Positions 1 to 7,277 of a stretch of 15,209 nucleotides of DNA are shown here, one piece after another. Location of the stretch: assembly GCA_035490315.1 (NCBI GenBank), contig DATHET010000235.1, positions 1-15,209 on the forward strand. The letters run 5' to 3'. Under the pieces are notes generated by a model. That model worked only from the letters and a program-made list of their open reading frames with translations. It was not told the origin of the DNA and did no database searches. Within the stretch, counting starts at the first letter, position 1; each line of letters opens with the position of its first letter. Source of the DNA: JADJQU01 sp035490315. GTDB lineage: Bacteria; Planctomycetota; UBA1135; GCA-002686595. The position numbers were made by a program, and so were the translations under genes.

Positions 1-22
1 GGTGGTGGAATACCGGGTACCG
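1..22 (-). repeat. Dispersed repeat, inverted partial copy
   Basis: The reverse complement of these 22 bases matches the first 22 bases of the repeats starting at 14121 and 15125 with a single mismatch. The core is GGTACCCGGTATTCCACC. The copy is cut by the window edge and probably continues to the left as the right arm of a hairpin like the one at 15139-15209. It lies about 50 bases upstream of the first gene, so it is intergenic like the other copies. Confidence 0.75.
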
Positions 23-70
23 AGCGCTTCAGGGATTCTCGCGGATGCTCGATAGCTGGGTGGAGACTCC

Positions 71-1906
71 ATGCAGCACCAGCGCGTCCTGTTCTTCTCT
101 GCCTACGCCACCTGGAATTACCACACGGTCGTCGAGCAGACCCTGGCCAACGCGATGCGCCTGCGCGGCGCCCAGGTCGTAACCCTGGCCTGCGACGGGC
201 TCTTCCCGGTCTGCGACGTGCACCGCGCCAATCTCAATCCGCGCAAGCCGACCAGTTGCGAGCGCTGCATGAAGCAGGCTTCGTCGGCCCTGGCGAAATC
301 CGGCGCGGACTTCCGCTGGCTGTCGCACTTCTTGCCCGAGGGCGTGTCCGAGAGCGCCAAGGCCTGGAGCGTGGAGCTTCCCGACGGCGAGCTGAAGCAC
401 GCGCACTGGCGCAGGCGGCCCGTGGGAGCCTGGGCCCTCTCCTCGGCGCTCTATCAGGATCGCCTCGCGCAGCCTGACTGGAACGATCCTGCTCTCACGA
501 AGACTTTCCGCGAGCAGCTGCACGGCACGGTGCTCGCTCTCGAAGCCTCGCTCGCCGCCTTCGACGAGCTCCATCCCGACCTGCTGGTCACGCTCAACGG
601 CCGCTTCTTCGCCCACCGAGCCGCGATCGAAGTCGCCCGCGAACGCGGCGTGCGCTTCGTGACCCACGAGCGCGGCATGCAGAAGAACACCCTGCTCTGG
701 CGCGAAGGCGAGCTGACCCACGAGCTGGACAAGGAAAAAAGTCTGTGGGCCCGCGTCGCGAACGTGCCGCTCGAGCCCGCGCAGATCGACGCCGTCGAGC
801 ACATCCTGCACGAGCGCCGCTACGGCAAGGGCATGTCCTGGAGCGTGCGCTACAGCCCCGTGCCGGAAGATCGCCGCGAGATGGTCGCGAAGCTCTCGCT
901 CGACGAGCGCCCGATCGTCGCGTTGTTCACCAGCTCCGAAGACGAGCAGGCCGCCTTTCCGAAGTGGGCCGAGGGCGCTTTCCAGGACGGCCGCGAATGG
1001 CTCGACGCCACGCTCGAGATCGCGCGCGCCACGCCCTCGCACCAGTTCGTGATCCGCATGCACCCAGGCCTGGTCAGCATGGGAGCCAATGAGGCCGCGC
1101 TGATCCATGCGCACGAGCTGCGCGCGCGCTGCCCGGAAAACTGCCGCGTCGTCATGCCCAAGGACGACCTCAGCTCGTACACCCTGGCCGATGCCGCGGA
1201 TGCCGCGATCGTCTACTACACGACGATGGGTCTGGAGATGGCCGCGCGCGGGCAACGCGTCGTGTCCGTCGCCGCCGGCTGGTATGCCCACGCGGGCTTC
1301 GTCCATTTCGTGCAGAAGAAGCAGGACTACGCCGCCGCTGTGCGCGACTCTCTCGGCCGCGGCCGCGATGTCGAGCTGGCGCGCGCAGCCTTGCGTTTCT
1401 CGTGGCAGTGCTTCCGCGTGTGGTCGCTGCCGTTCGACAGCGTCGTCGAGGAGCCGATGAGCTACGGCAAGACGACGTACGAGAGTGTCTCCGAGCTCGA
1501 GCCCGGCCGCGATCCGACGCTCGATCGGATCTGTAACTATCTGCTCGAAGGAAAGGCTCTGTTCGAAGTGCAGACCTCGGAGCCGAGCGTCGAGCAGCTC
1601 GACGCCGAATCCCGGCGCCTCGCGCTGATGGAAGAAGCCTGGAGCAGCCCTCCGGCCGACGACGCGATCGATCTGATCCTGCGCGCAGAAGCGATGTTCC
1701 AAGCCGGCAGAATCGAGCCCGCCTGCGAGCTCCTCCTGCGCGCCCTCGACCAGGATCCGCTCGCCGCCCGCGCCTGGAAAGACCTCGCCGCCATCCTGCA
1801 CGCCACGGGCAATCCTTCCGAAGCGATCGACGCCCTCGAGAATGCCCTGCACATCGACCCGAGCGACCGCGAAGCCCTCGAGGACCTGGCTGCGATTCGG
1901 GCCTGA
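71..1906 (+). CDS. Capsule-biosynthesis-type glycosyltransferase-like protein with C-terminal TPRs
   Basis: The 611-residue product resembles cytoplasmic capsule/surface polysaccharide synthesis proteins with a GT-B-like fold. Seen: an N-terminal strand-helix opening (RVLFFSAY, 5-12), a cysteine cluster at C41, C48, C63 and C66, an IRMHPG motif near 328-333, and DAAIVYYTTMGLEMAARG at 377-394, which looks like the nucleotide-sugar-binding end of the Capsule_synth/KpsS-like family. Residues 530-611 form about two tetratricopeptide repeats (ALDQDPLAARAWKDLA, ALHIDPSDREALEDLA). The ATG is chosen because GGAG lies 5 bases upstream at 62-65. There is no signal peptide or membrane segment. It stands alone, facing the pseudaminic acid operon across three intervening genes. 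It might transfer a sugar to a surface glycan or glycoprotein, with the TPRs binding a partner; donor and acceptor cannot be read. The fold-level call is fairly sure, the exact activity is not. Confidence 0.6.
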   Translation: MQHQRVLFFSAYATWNYHTVVEQTLANAMRLRGAQVVTLACDGLFPVCDVHRANLNPRKPTSCERCMKQASSALAKSGADFRWLSHFLPEGVSESAKAWSVELPDGELKHAHWRRRPVGAWALSSALYQDRLAQPDWNDPALTKTFREQLHGTVLALEASLAAFDELHPDLLVTLNGRFFAHRAAIEVARERGVRFVTHERGMQKNTLLWREGELTHELDKEKSLWARVANVPLEPAQIDAVEHILHERRYGKGMSWSVRYSPVPEDRREMVAKLSLDERPIVALFTSSEDEQAAFPKWAEGAFQDGREWLDATLEIARATPSHQFVIRMHPGLVSMGANEAALIHAHELRARCPENCRVVMPKDDLSSYTLADAADAAIVYYTTMGLEMAARGQRVVSVAAGWYAHAGFVHFVQKKQDYAAAVRDSLGRGRDVELARAALRFSWQCFRVWSLPFDSVVEEPMSYGKTTYESVSELEPGRDPTLDRICNYLLEGKALFEVQTSEPSVEQLDAESRRLALMEEAWSSPPADDAIDLILRAEAMFQAGRIEPACELLLRALDQDPLAARAWKDLAAILHATGNPSEAIDALENALHIDPSDREALEDLAAIRA

Positions 1907-2173
1907 TTCGCGCTCCCAGGGCGCCGGGGCGACGCGCGTCCGTAGTCGATAAGAACGTACTGAGATAATTATTCCAGCATGGTGGAATAGTTGACACCGA
2001 AGTACTGACCGATGGCTTTCCCCTCGAATCCAGGGCAATTCTCGACTCTATCGAGGGTTGAGCGTGTGGTCTGCCGACCCGTCTCAGCAAAACGTGAGCC
2101 TGCGCTTACGCTGTCGAGAACTGGCTCGGGCGTGAGTCAGGCTCCCTTCACCTCGAGCTCAGGACAGGGCAGC
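1907..2173. other. Convergent intergenic region with palindromes
   Basis: These 267 bases lie between two converging genes, and I see no coding sequence with a credible start. They hold a near-perfect palindrome (1970-1989), a small CTCGA/TCGAG hairpin (2041-2055) and the left arm of an 8-bp inverted repeat (2152-2159). Base composition is locally richer in A+T around 1950-1995 than in the genes. The region is probably where both transcripts end, but no hairpin is followed by a clear T run. Confidence 0.5.
1970..1989. repeat. Near-perfect 20-bp palindrome
   Basis: TATTCCAGCA is followed directly by TGGTGGAATA; the halves are inverse complements except for one position. The right half is identical to window positions 3-12, inside the dispersed repeat. 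It could be a decayed remnant of that repeat, a dimeric protein-binding site or part of a bidirectional terminator. The sequence does not decide between these. Confidence 0.5.
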
Positions 2174-2194
2174 TCAGCTCGCCGACAGCTCGAG
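2152..2194. terminator. Possible stem-loop at the end of the CHAD-CYTH gene
   Basis: CTCGAGCT (2152-2159) and AGCTCGAG (2187-2194) are exact inverse complements 27 bases apart. They span the TGA stop of the minus-strand gene at 2174-2176. A competing inner pairing GAGCT/AGCTC (2155-2159 with 2171-2175) is also possible. There is no T run, so a rho-independent terminator is only a weak suggestion. Confidence 0.25.
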
Positions 2195-3577
2195 ATTCGT
2201 GAAGCCCTTCTCGTCGGTCACGTCGCGCACGATCCAAGGCGCGAGCCATTCGGGCACGTCGATTTTCTGATCAGCGTCGTCGAGCTCGATCTCGGCGAGC
2301 CACAGGTCGCGGCCGATGAACTCGTCGATCTCCCACACGAGATCGCCGGCCGCGACCTTGTGCCGCCGTTTGTGCACGCGAGCGCCGCTGGTCAAAGGCC
2401 ACAGGGCATCGAAGACGTCGGCAGTGGTCGACTCCTCGATCTCCGTGCGCGCGATTCCCTTGCCGAGCTTCAGCGTGCGGAAATAACGCGTCCCGTCCGC
2501 GTCGTGCACGCGGCGGATGCGCTCGCGCAGCTGCTTGCCGGGCAGCCAACCTTGCTCGATTTCCGCCGAGGAATGGCCGCGCGGCAGGGGAGGCAGGGCG
2601 GAGAGCAGGTACTTTCGCTCGATCTCGAGGCCCGAGCCCGCGGCGACGGCTTGCGCGAGAGCTTCGACGCGGGTGGTGAGCGGAGTTTCGGCGGAGAGCC
2701 AATCGCGTTGCAGCGTGGCGAAGAGTTCTTCGCGCCGGGCCTGGCTGCGGAGCGCGAGCTCCAGCAGGCCCGTGCGCTCAGCGGGCGGGCCTGACTTGGA
2801 GCGAGCGTCCGTGGTGAACTCATCGAGAGCGTCATCGAGCTCGGCGCCGAGGACGTGGAGGTCATTCAGTTCGCCGAGAATATCCTGCAGTTGCTTGGAG
2901 GACTTGAGCATGTCCTTCGTCTCGGAAACGCAGCACTCCGCGGGCTCGGCGAGATAGCGCAAGCGCTTGAGCTGGATGCGCGCGGCGTGAGCTGGCGCCT
3001 GATTCGCGGCCGACTTGACTTCCGAAAGCAGCTCCGTCAATCGCTGAGAATGCTCGCGCAGCCGCGTAGCCAGCAAAGTGCCGAAGCGTTGGCCCGTCGC
3101 ATCATCGGTCATCTTCACATCGACGTGCAGCGTCTCGAGTCGCGGGCGCAAACGTCGCTTGAGATTTTCGAAGTCGCTGCTCACGCTTTCGCGAACGCGA
3201 GCCTGCGACTTGGCGAAGCGCTTCTCCAGGCGCCTGGTGAGCCACGCGCGACCGGAATCATGACCTGCTTCCAGGCCGGCTTGCTTCGCCAACCACTCCA
3301 GCCCGACCTCGGAATCGCGGCTCGCGTTGGTCGCGTTCTGGATCTCTTTCAGCTCGCGACGGTGCTTCCCGCCGACGCTGCCCGCGAACTCCGACTTCCA
3401 GGCGCGCAGCGTGGATCGCAGACGACGGATGGCGACGCGGAAATCGTGCAGCGATCGGGAATCCGATTGCTCGAGCAGGCGCGTCGCGGCCTTGCGAGCT
3501 TCGTCGAGAGAATCCAAAGCGACTCGGCGGGCGGCTTCGGCCGGGGAGCGCGACAGGAGATCGGAGGGGAGTGCCAT
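2174..3577 (-). CDS. CHAD domain - CYTH domain protein (reversed order)
   Basis: The 467-residue product starts with a helical CHAD domain (about 6-296) containing the typical basic, histidine-bearing motifs LHDFRVAIRRLRSTLRAW near 44-61 and ARIQLKRLRYLAE near 199-211. A CYTH domain follows (about 317-465), opening with the diagnostic ExExK motif (LEIERKYL; E318, E320, K322). Later CYTH strands carry ERIRR, KLGKG and WEIDEF. CHAD domains bind inorganic polyphosphate; CYTH enzymes hydrolyse triphosphates such as tripolyphosphate or thiamine triphosphate. A soluble polyphosphate-related role is therefore inferred. The ATG at 3577 is preferred to a start 34 codons upstream because the extension would run into the dioxygenase gene and is low-complexity basic sequence. 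It follows that gene by 28 bases. CYTH N-terminal and CHAD C-terminal is the usual order, so this arrangement is unusual. Confidence 0.85.
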   Translation of the reverse strand: MALPSDLLSRSPAEAARRVALDSLDEARKAATRLLEQSDSRSLHDFRVAIRRLRSTLRAWKSEFAGSVGGKHRRELKEIQNATNASRDSEVGLEWLAKQAGLEAGHDSGRAWLTRRLEKRFAKSQARVRESVSSDFENLKRRLRPRLETLHVDVKMTDDATGQRFGTLLATRLREHSQRLTELLSEVKSAANQAPAHAARIQLKRLRYLAEPAECCVSETKDMLKSSKQLQDILGELNDLHVLGAELDDALDEFTTDARSKSGPPAERTGLLELALRSQARREELFATLQRDWLSAETPLTTRVEALAQAVAAGSGLEIERKYLLSALPPLPRGHSSAEIEQGWLPGKQLRERIRRVHDADGTRYFRTLKLGKGIARTEIEESTTADVFDALWPLTSGARVHKRRHKVAAGDLVWEIDEFIGRDLWLAEIELDDADQKIDVPEWLAPWIVRDVTDEKGFTNLELSAS

Positions 3578-3605
3578 GGGGGTCGATTTCGCAAGCAGTG
3601 TGCCA

Positions 3606-4388
3606 TCAGGCGCTGATGAAGCAGCGCATCGAGATCGAGGCGTTCTGGAAGCCTTGGTGCGTGAAACGGATCTTCTCATCGCTCGCCAGGGCTCCCACGG
3701 AATAAAGAAGCGGGAGATAGTGGTCGTTCATCGCCACGGCGATGCGCGCGGCTTCGCCCTCCTCTTTGTAGCGGGCGAGCAGCTCGTCTTCGCGAGCGAC
3801 CAGGCGCTCGGTCGCCCAGGCGTCGAACTGGGAGGCCCAGCCCGGCACGTTCGGATCGTTCTCGTCGGCCGAGATCAGGGCCAGGTTGTGGACGATGTTG
3901 CCGCTGCCCAGGATCACGACCCCGCGCTCGCGCAGCGACGACAGCTCGCGGCCCAAAGCGAGATGCCACGGCGGCGGCTGGTTCCAGTCGATCGAGAGCT
4001 GGAAGACGGGCACGTCGGCCTTGGGCCACATGTGGCAGAGCACGCTCCACGCGCCGTGGTCGAGGCCCATCGCGGGATCGGCGGTCACGCGGACGCTGCG
4101 CACGGTCTCGATCAGGGACACCGCATGGTCCGGCGCGCCTGGCGCGGGGTAGTGGCGCTGGTACAGCTCGGGCGGGAAGCCGCCGAAGTCGTGGATCGTG
4201 CGCGGATGAGGGCTGACGCTCACGCGCGTTTCGCCGCGCGTGGGCCAGTGGGCGGAGACGACGAGCACGGCTTCCGGTTTGCCGATTTGCGCGCCGAGCT
4301 CGTTCAACGAACGCGTGAAGCTGTTGTCACGGACGATGTTCATCGGACTGCCGTGGCCGATGAACAGGAGCGGCGCGCGCGCGGGCAC
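3606..4388 (-). CDS. ygiD: 4,5-DOPA-extradiol-dioxygenase-like protein, LigB/YgiD family
   Basis: The 260-residue product matches the length and motifs of E. coli YgiD and plant DODA. Seen in order: FIGHGSPMNI (metal ligand H12), VVSAHWPTRG (H47), TIHDFGGFP, YPAPGAP, GLDHGAWSVL, QLSID, GSGNIVHNL (H167) and HYLPLLY (H223). All four histidines expected to bind the active-site metal are present. The family opens catechol-type rings outside the two hydroxyls, DOPA being the tested substrate; the natural bacterial substrate is generally unclear. The start is a GTG lying two bases after the stop of the upstream coiled-coil gene, so translation is probably coupled. Nothing nearby suggests an aromatic degradation pathway, so the substrate stays open. 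Soluble, cytoplasmic. Confidence 0.9.
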   Translation of the reverse strand: MPARAPLLFIGHGSPMNIVRDNSFTRSLNELGAQIGKPEAVLVVSAHWPTRGETRVSVSPHPRTIHDFGGFPPELYQRHYPAPGAPDHAVSLIETVRSVRVTADPAMGLDHGAWSVLCHMWPKADVPVFQLSIDWNQPPPWHLALGRELSSLRERGVVILGSGNIVHNLALISADENDPNVPGWASQFDAWATERLVAREDELLARYKEEGEAARIAVAMNDHYLPLLYSVGALASDEKIRFTHQGFQNASISMRCFISA

Positions 4389-4390
4389 GG

Positions 4391-5176
4391 TCAGTGGCCG
4401 CCCGCGAGCGACTCCATCGCCTGTTTCTTGACCTTGGCCGAAGCATCGTTCTGCATCGCCGAGCGCAATGCCGCTTCGACCGCGGCGTCGGGCATGAAAT
4501 CGGCCAGGGTCTCGGCCGCCTCCTCGCGGACCTTCGCGTCCTTGTCGAAAGCGAGGGCATCGAGGAGCGGCTGCTTCAGCCGCGAATCGGTCACGTGGCT
4601 GAGCTGGCGCCAGATGTCCGCGCGCGCGACGGCGTCGGTCGAGGTCTGGGCGAGCAGGATCATGTCGTTGAGGACAGCCAGGCGCGCATCGGTTCCGTCG
4701 GCGCGCTTCAGGCCGCGCAGATCGCGCAAGGCGGCCAGGCGTTGAGCTTCCGTGGCTGCCAGGTCGCGTGCAATCTGGGTCGCCTGATCCAGGGCGGCGG
4801 ACGCGGCCTCGGGCGAGGGGATTCTCGCGGGTCCTGCCGGAATCGCGCGGTCCTTTTCCGACTTGGCGCGCAGGTCCGAGAGCTCGGTCTCGAGTCGCGC
4901 GATGCGCAGGGTCAATTCAGGAATCGCTTCCGACTTGGGCGTCTGCAGGGCGGGCTCGCGCACCACGCTCTGCTTGGAGTCGAGCCGCGCGTCCTCGAGG
5001 AGCTTCTGCAGCTCGAGGTTGCGCTTCTCCAGAGCATCGAGGCGAGCCGTCAAAGGAGCCAGATCCACTTCCGCCGTCGCGGCGTTCGCGACCTGCGGGC
5101 TTGCCAGCGAGGACCAGCTGAACCACGAGACTGCGAACGCGATCACCACCGCGACGAGCACGAGAAGGATCTTCAT
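4391..5176 (-). CDS. Membrane-anchored coiled-coil protein with HEAT-like C-terminus
   Basis: The 261-residue product has one N-terminal hydrophobic segment (about residues 3-22, KILLVLVAVVIAFAVSWF), probably an uncleaved signal anchor placing the rest in the periplasm. Residues about 38-105 are rich in leucine, glutamate and lysine with heptad spacing and look like a coiled coil. A polar linker with several prolines follows. The C-terminal third has HEAT/armadillo-like helices, including a repeated pattern around LLDALAFDKDAKVREEAAETLA and ALRSAMQNDASAKVKKQAMESLA. I do not recognise a named family. The ATG at 5176 is preferred to an in-frame GTG two codons upstream because MKILLVL is a typical anchor start. 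A 69-base gap with a GC palindrome separates it from the PIG-L gene, so it may be a separate transcriptional unit with the dioxygenase. A scaffolding role is only a guess. Confidence 0.75.
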   Translation of the reverse strand: MKILLVLVAVVIAFAVSWFSWSSLASPQVANAATAEVDLAPLTARLDALEKRNLELQKLLEDARLDSKQSVVREPALQTPKSEAIPELTLRIARLETELSDLRAKSEKDRAIPAGPARIPSPEAASAALDQATQIARDLAATEAQRLAALRDLRGLKRADGTDARLAVLNDMILLAQTSTDAVARADIWRQLSHVTDSRLKQPLLDALAFDKDAKVREEAAETLADFMPDAAVEAALRSAMQNDASAKVKKQAMESLAGGH

Positions 5177-5212
5177 GGGCACAGTCTCTGCCCAGACCTC
5201 GGATCGGGCAAG

Positions 5213-5228
5213 CCCGCCGCGCGGCGGG
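5213..5228. repeat. GC palindrome between PIG-L gene and coiled-coil gene
   Basis: CCCGCCGC joins its exact inverse complement GCGGCGGG, giving a 16-bp palindrome in the 69-base gap after the ten-gene operon. As RNA it could fold into a short very stable hairpin and slow or stop transcription leaving the PIG-L gene. It lacks a following T run on the minus strand, so it is at best a weak or factor-assisted terminator. Confidence 0.35.
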
Positions 5229-5245
5229 GCTCGCCGCGGCGCGGA

Positions 5246-5926
5246 TCACTCGCGGCGCCAGATCGTTTCGAAGGCTTCGGCCGCCTGCATGCCGACCTGC
5301 ACGCCGCGGGTGCGAGCCAGGGCCTCGAGAGCCTCTGGCGAGCGCGGGTGGGGGAAGGGCCGGGTCTCGCTGTCGTAGCAGGCCATCGCATCGAGCTTGC
5401 GTTGCAGCGTCCTGCGCACGTCGACGAAAGCGTCGGGCCGGAAGCCCGAGCCGAAGCGGCCGAAGGACCATTCGGTCGATGAGGCGATCTCGAACACGCG
5501 CAGCTCGCGCACGGTCGATCCGGCCATCGGGCGCAGCGCGGTCATCACGGCGCGGAAGGTCAGGGCGTGATCGATGTTCAGGTCGCCGCCGTGGTGGGTG
5601 AGCACGAGCTCTGGCTTGAATTCGGCGACCAGGCCTTCGACGTGTTGCACGATCTCGAGCAGCGGCAGGGTGTCGAAGCGGTTGTCGGCGAGGCCGAGCA
5701 TGCGCGGGGATGGCGCGCCGAGAATCTTGCAGGCCTCTTCCGCGCGGCGGCCGAGCTCGCGGAGGACGCTTGCGTCGGTGGCGTCGCGCGCTGGTCCGCG
5801 CGAGCTCGCGCCCTCGCCGAGGATCGCGATCTGCACGGCGTGGCCTTCGTCGACCCAGCGCGCGACCGAAGCTCCGGCGCCGAGCACTTCGTCATCGGGA
5901 TGGGCCGCGACCACGAGGATCTTCAT
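5246..5926 (-). CDS. PIG-L / LmbE-family deacetylase
   Basis: The 226-residue product begins MKILVVAAHPDDEVLGAG, the signature of PIG-L/LmbE zinc deacetylases (H9, D12 as ligands, D11 as likely base). The second signature, HHGGDLNIDH, supplies H120. Family members remove N-acetyl groups from sugars such as GlcNAc-PI, mycothiol and bacillithiol precursors and antibiotic intermediates. Length is normal. Its ATG overlaps the stop of the WbqC gene as ATGA, making it the last gene of the pseudaminic acid operon. The natural inference is removal of an N-acetyl group from the nonulosonic acid, its UDP-sugar precursor or the finished glycan, perhaps to expose an amine for another acyl group. There is no signal peptide, so it acts in the cytoplasm. 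Fold and chemistry are near certain, the substrate is inferred from context. Confidence 0.92.
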   Translation of the reverse strand: MKILVVAAHPDDEVLGAGASVARWVDEGHAVQIAILGEGASSRGPARDATDASVLRELGRRAEEACKILGAPSPRMLGLADNRFDTLPLLEIVQHVEGLVAEFKPELVLTHHGGDLNIDHALTFRAVMTALRPMAGSTVRELRVFEIASSTEWSFGRFGSGFRPDAFVDVRRTLQRKLDAMACYDSETRPFPHPRSPEALEALARTRGVQVGMQAAEAFETIWRRE

Positions 5927-6636
5927 GCGGCGCGCGCCTCGCGTCGCGTGAGCAGGATCTTGCGCGCATCACGGCCGGCATGGAACAAGAGATCGCAGGC
6001 GGAGAGGTTGGGCTCGAAGCCGGGGTAGGACTGCGGATAGATCGGGTGGCGGTAATCGTGGAAGTCGATCGTGATTCCGGCGCGCGCGAAGGCCTCGCGG
6101 TCGAGGTAGTCGCGTCCGAAGGGTCCGGAGAGATAGTGGGTGGCCTGGCTCTCGAGGCACAGATCGAGGATCAGCTCACTCTTCGTGCTGCGCGATTGCA
6201 TCTGCGAGCTGGAGCGGAAGTGCGTGTCGATCTCGAAGGCCGACAGCAGCGCGCGGGTCAGCTCCACGCACAGCGGCACGAGCTCGCTCCACTCGCGCAC
6301 GTAGATCGCTTCCAAGGCCGGCGCGAGCTCGGCGAAACACGCGGCGCGGCGATAATTCTGCTCGAGGGTCGCCCAGTGCTTGGTGCGCCAGCGTACGGCC
6401 GGATCGATCTGCAGGCGATCGAGGGAGAGATCGTCCTGACCCTTGGTGCGCAGCGGCACGCTGAGCCAGGTCCAGCCCTGAGACGTGCGCACGCGGTTGC
6501 GGTTGGCGAAGCGCGTCTTCGAATTGCGATCGATGCGCACGTGATCGAGCGAGATCACCTCGTCGACCAGCGCCGCGCGCTCGAAGTAGCCGAGCCAGGG
6601 CAGGTAGGCCGGCTGCATGATTGCGATGGTCTTCAA
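5923..6636 (-). CDS. WbqC-family protein
   Basis: The 237-residue product opens MKTIAIMQPAYLPWLGYF, the hallmark of the WbqC-like family (PF08889) found in O-antigen, capsule and flagellar glycan clusters. Other family-like features are a conserved N/R-rich stretch (RNSKTRFANRNRV), GWTWLSVPL, HWATLEQNYRR, FRSSSQM and GITIDFHDYRHPIYPQ near the C-terminus. The biochemical role of the family is, to my knowledge, not firmly established. The start is a TTG at 6636 overlapping the stop of the preceding methyltransferase as TTGA, with AAGGA (6646-6650) nine bases upstream. The family opening motif begins exactly there, whereas the next ATG (6618) would remove the first strand. It is coupled to the PIG-L gene downstream by ATGA. 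An acyl or amino group modification of the nonulosonic acid is a guess from context. Soluble. Confidence 0.88.
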   Translation of the reverse strand: MKTIAIMQPAYLPWLGYFERAALVDEVISLDHVRIDRNSKTRFANRNRVRTSQGWTWLSVPLRTKGQDDLSLDRLQIDPAVRWRTKHWATLEQNYRRAACFAELAPALEAIYVREWSELVPLCVELTRALLSAFEIDTHFRSSSQMQSRSTKSELILDLCLESQATHYLSGPFGRDYLDREAFARAGITIDFHDYRHPIYPQSYPGFEPNLSACDLLFHAGRDARKILLTRREARAA

Positions 6637-7277
6637 CGCGGTGCGTCCTTGTAGAGCAGGAGCGTGAAGTCGCGCGGGTGGTAGTCGTGGCGGAACGTGA
6701 CTCGGCTGGTCAAGTCCTGGGCCATGGCCAGGGCGCGCAAAGGATCGGCGCGGTATTCCTCCGGATCCGGGGCCCCGTCGCCCCAGGCCGAAAGGGAATT
6801 GAACGCCAGGCCGCGGGTGCAGCGGGCGAACATGCGCTCGACCATGGTCTGCATGTATTGATCCGGCTGGTGAGCGCGCAGATAGAAAATGCCGCTGGCG
6901 AGCACGTAGTCGTGCGTGGCGCAGACCGCGGGCGTGTCCATCAGGTTGCCGACTTCGAAGCAGTTCTCGGGAAAGCGTTGGCGCGCCAGCGCGACCATCG
7001 CCGGCGAGAGATCGATGCCGCTGTACTCGCAGCGGATTCCTTGCGCACACAGCCAGGCGAAAAGATCGCCTTGACCGCAACCGACGTCGAGCACGCGCGC
7101 GCCGTTCAAATCGCCGATCGAAGCCAGGACGGAGAAGCGCAGCTCCTGCGAAGCCCGCGAGCCCCAGTCGACGGCGCGCACATCGCCCGGGTGGGCCCGG
7201 GCCAAGGCGTCGAAGTGCGCGCGCGTCCTCGCGTCGTCCTCCGCGAAGGCTTGCGCGGACGAGGCGCGAGGTTTCAC
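6633..7277 (-). CDS. Class I SAM-dependent methyltransferase (second of two)
   Basis: The 214-residue product has the SAM-binding motif I RVLDVGCGQGDLFAWL (61-76) and an acidic residue ending strand two (YSGIDLSPAM), followed by FEVGNLMD and DYVLASGIFYL, as in Methyltransf_25-type enzymes. Its start is a GTG overlapping the stop of the formyltransferase gene as GTGA; its own stop overlaps the WbqC start. It is not closely similar by eye to the methyltransferase at 8176-8868, so the two are unlikely to be a recent duplication. The position argues for O- or N-methylation of the nonulosonic acid or its precursor. The acceptor atom cannot be deduced. Cytoplasmic, no membrane segment. Confidence 0.85.
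   Translation of the reverse strand: MKPRASSAQAFAEDDARTRAHFDALARAHPGDVRAVDWGSRASQELRFSVLASIGDLNGARVLDVGCGQGDLFAWLCAQGIRCEYSGIDLSPAMVALARQRFPENCFEVGNLMDTPAVCATHDYVLASGIFYLRAHQPDQYMQTMVERMFARCTRGLAFNSLSAWGDGAPDPEEYRADPLRALAMAQDLTSRVTFRHDYHPRDFTLLLYKDAPR
6646..6650 (-). promoter_or_regulatory. Ribosome binding site supporting the TTG start of the WbqC gene
   Basis: AAGGA on the minus strand lies nine bases before the TTG at 6634-6636, inside the end of the methyltransferase gene. Together with the TTGA stop/start overlap and the family-conserved opening motif it supports the rare TTG initiation codon. Confidence 0.6.

Noticed and set aside
29..2038. Long minus-strand open frame (669 codons) opposite the capsule-type gene
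   Set aside because: It is an antisense shadow caused by high GC; the translation shows no recognisable domain, and the plus-strand frame has capsule-family motifs, TPRs and a good ribosome binding site.
3578..3679. 34-codon N-terminal extension of the CHAD-CYTH gene
   Set aside because: It would overlap the end of the dioxygenase gene by 74 bases and is basic, low-complexity sequence; the ATG at 3577 begins where the CHAD-like sequence begins.
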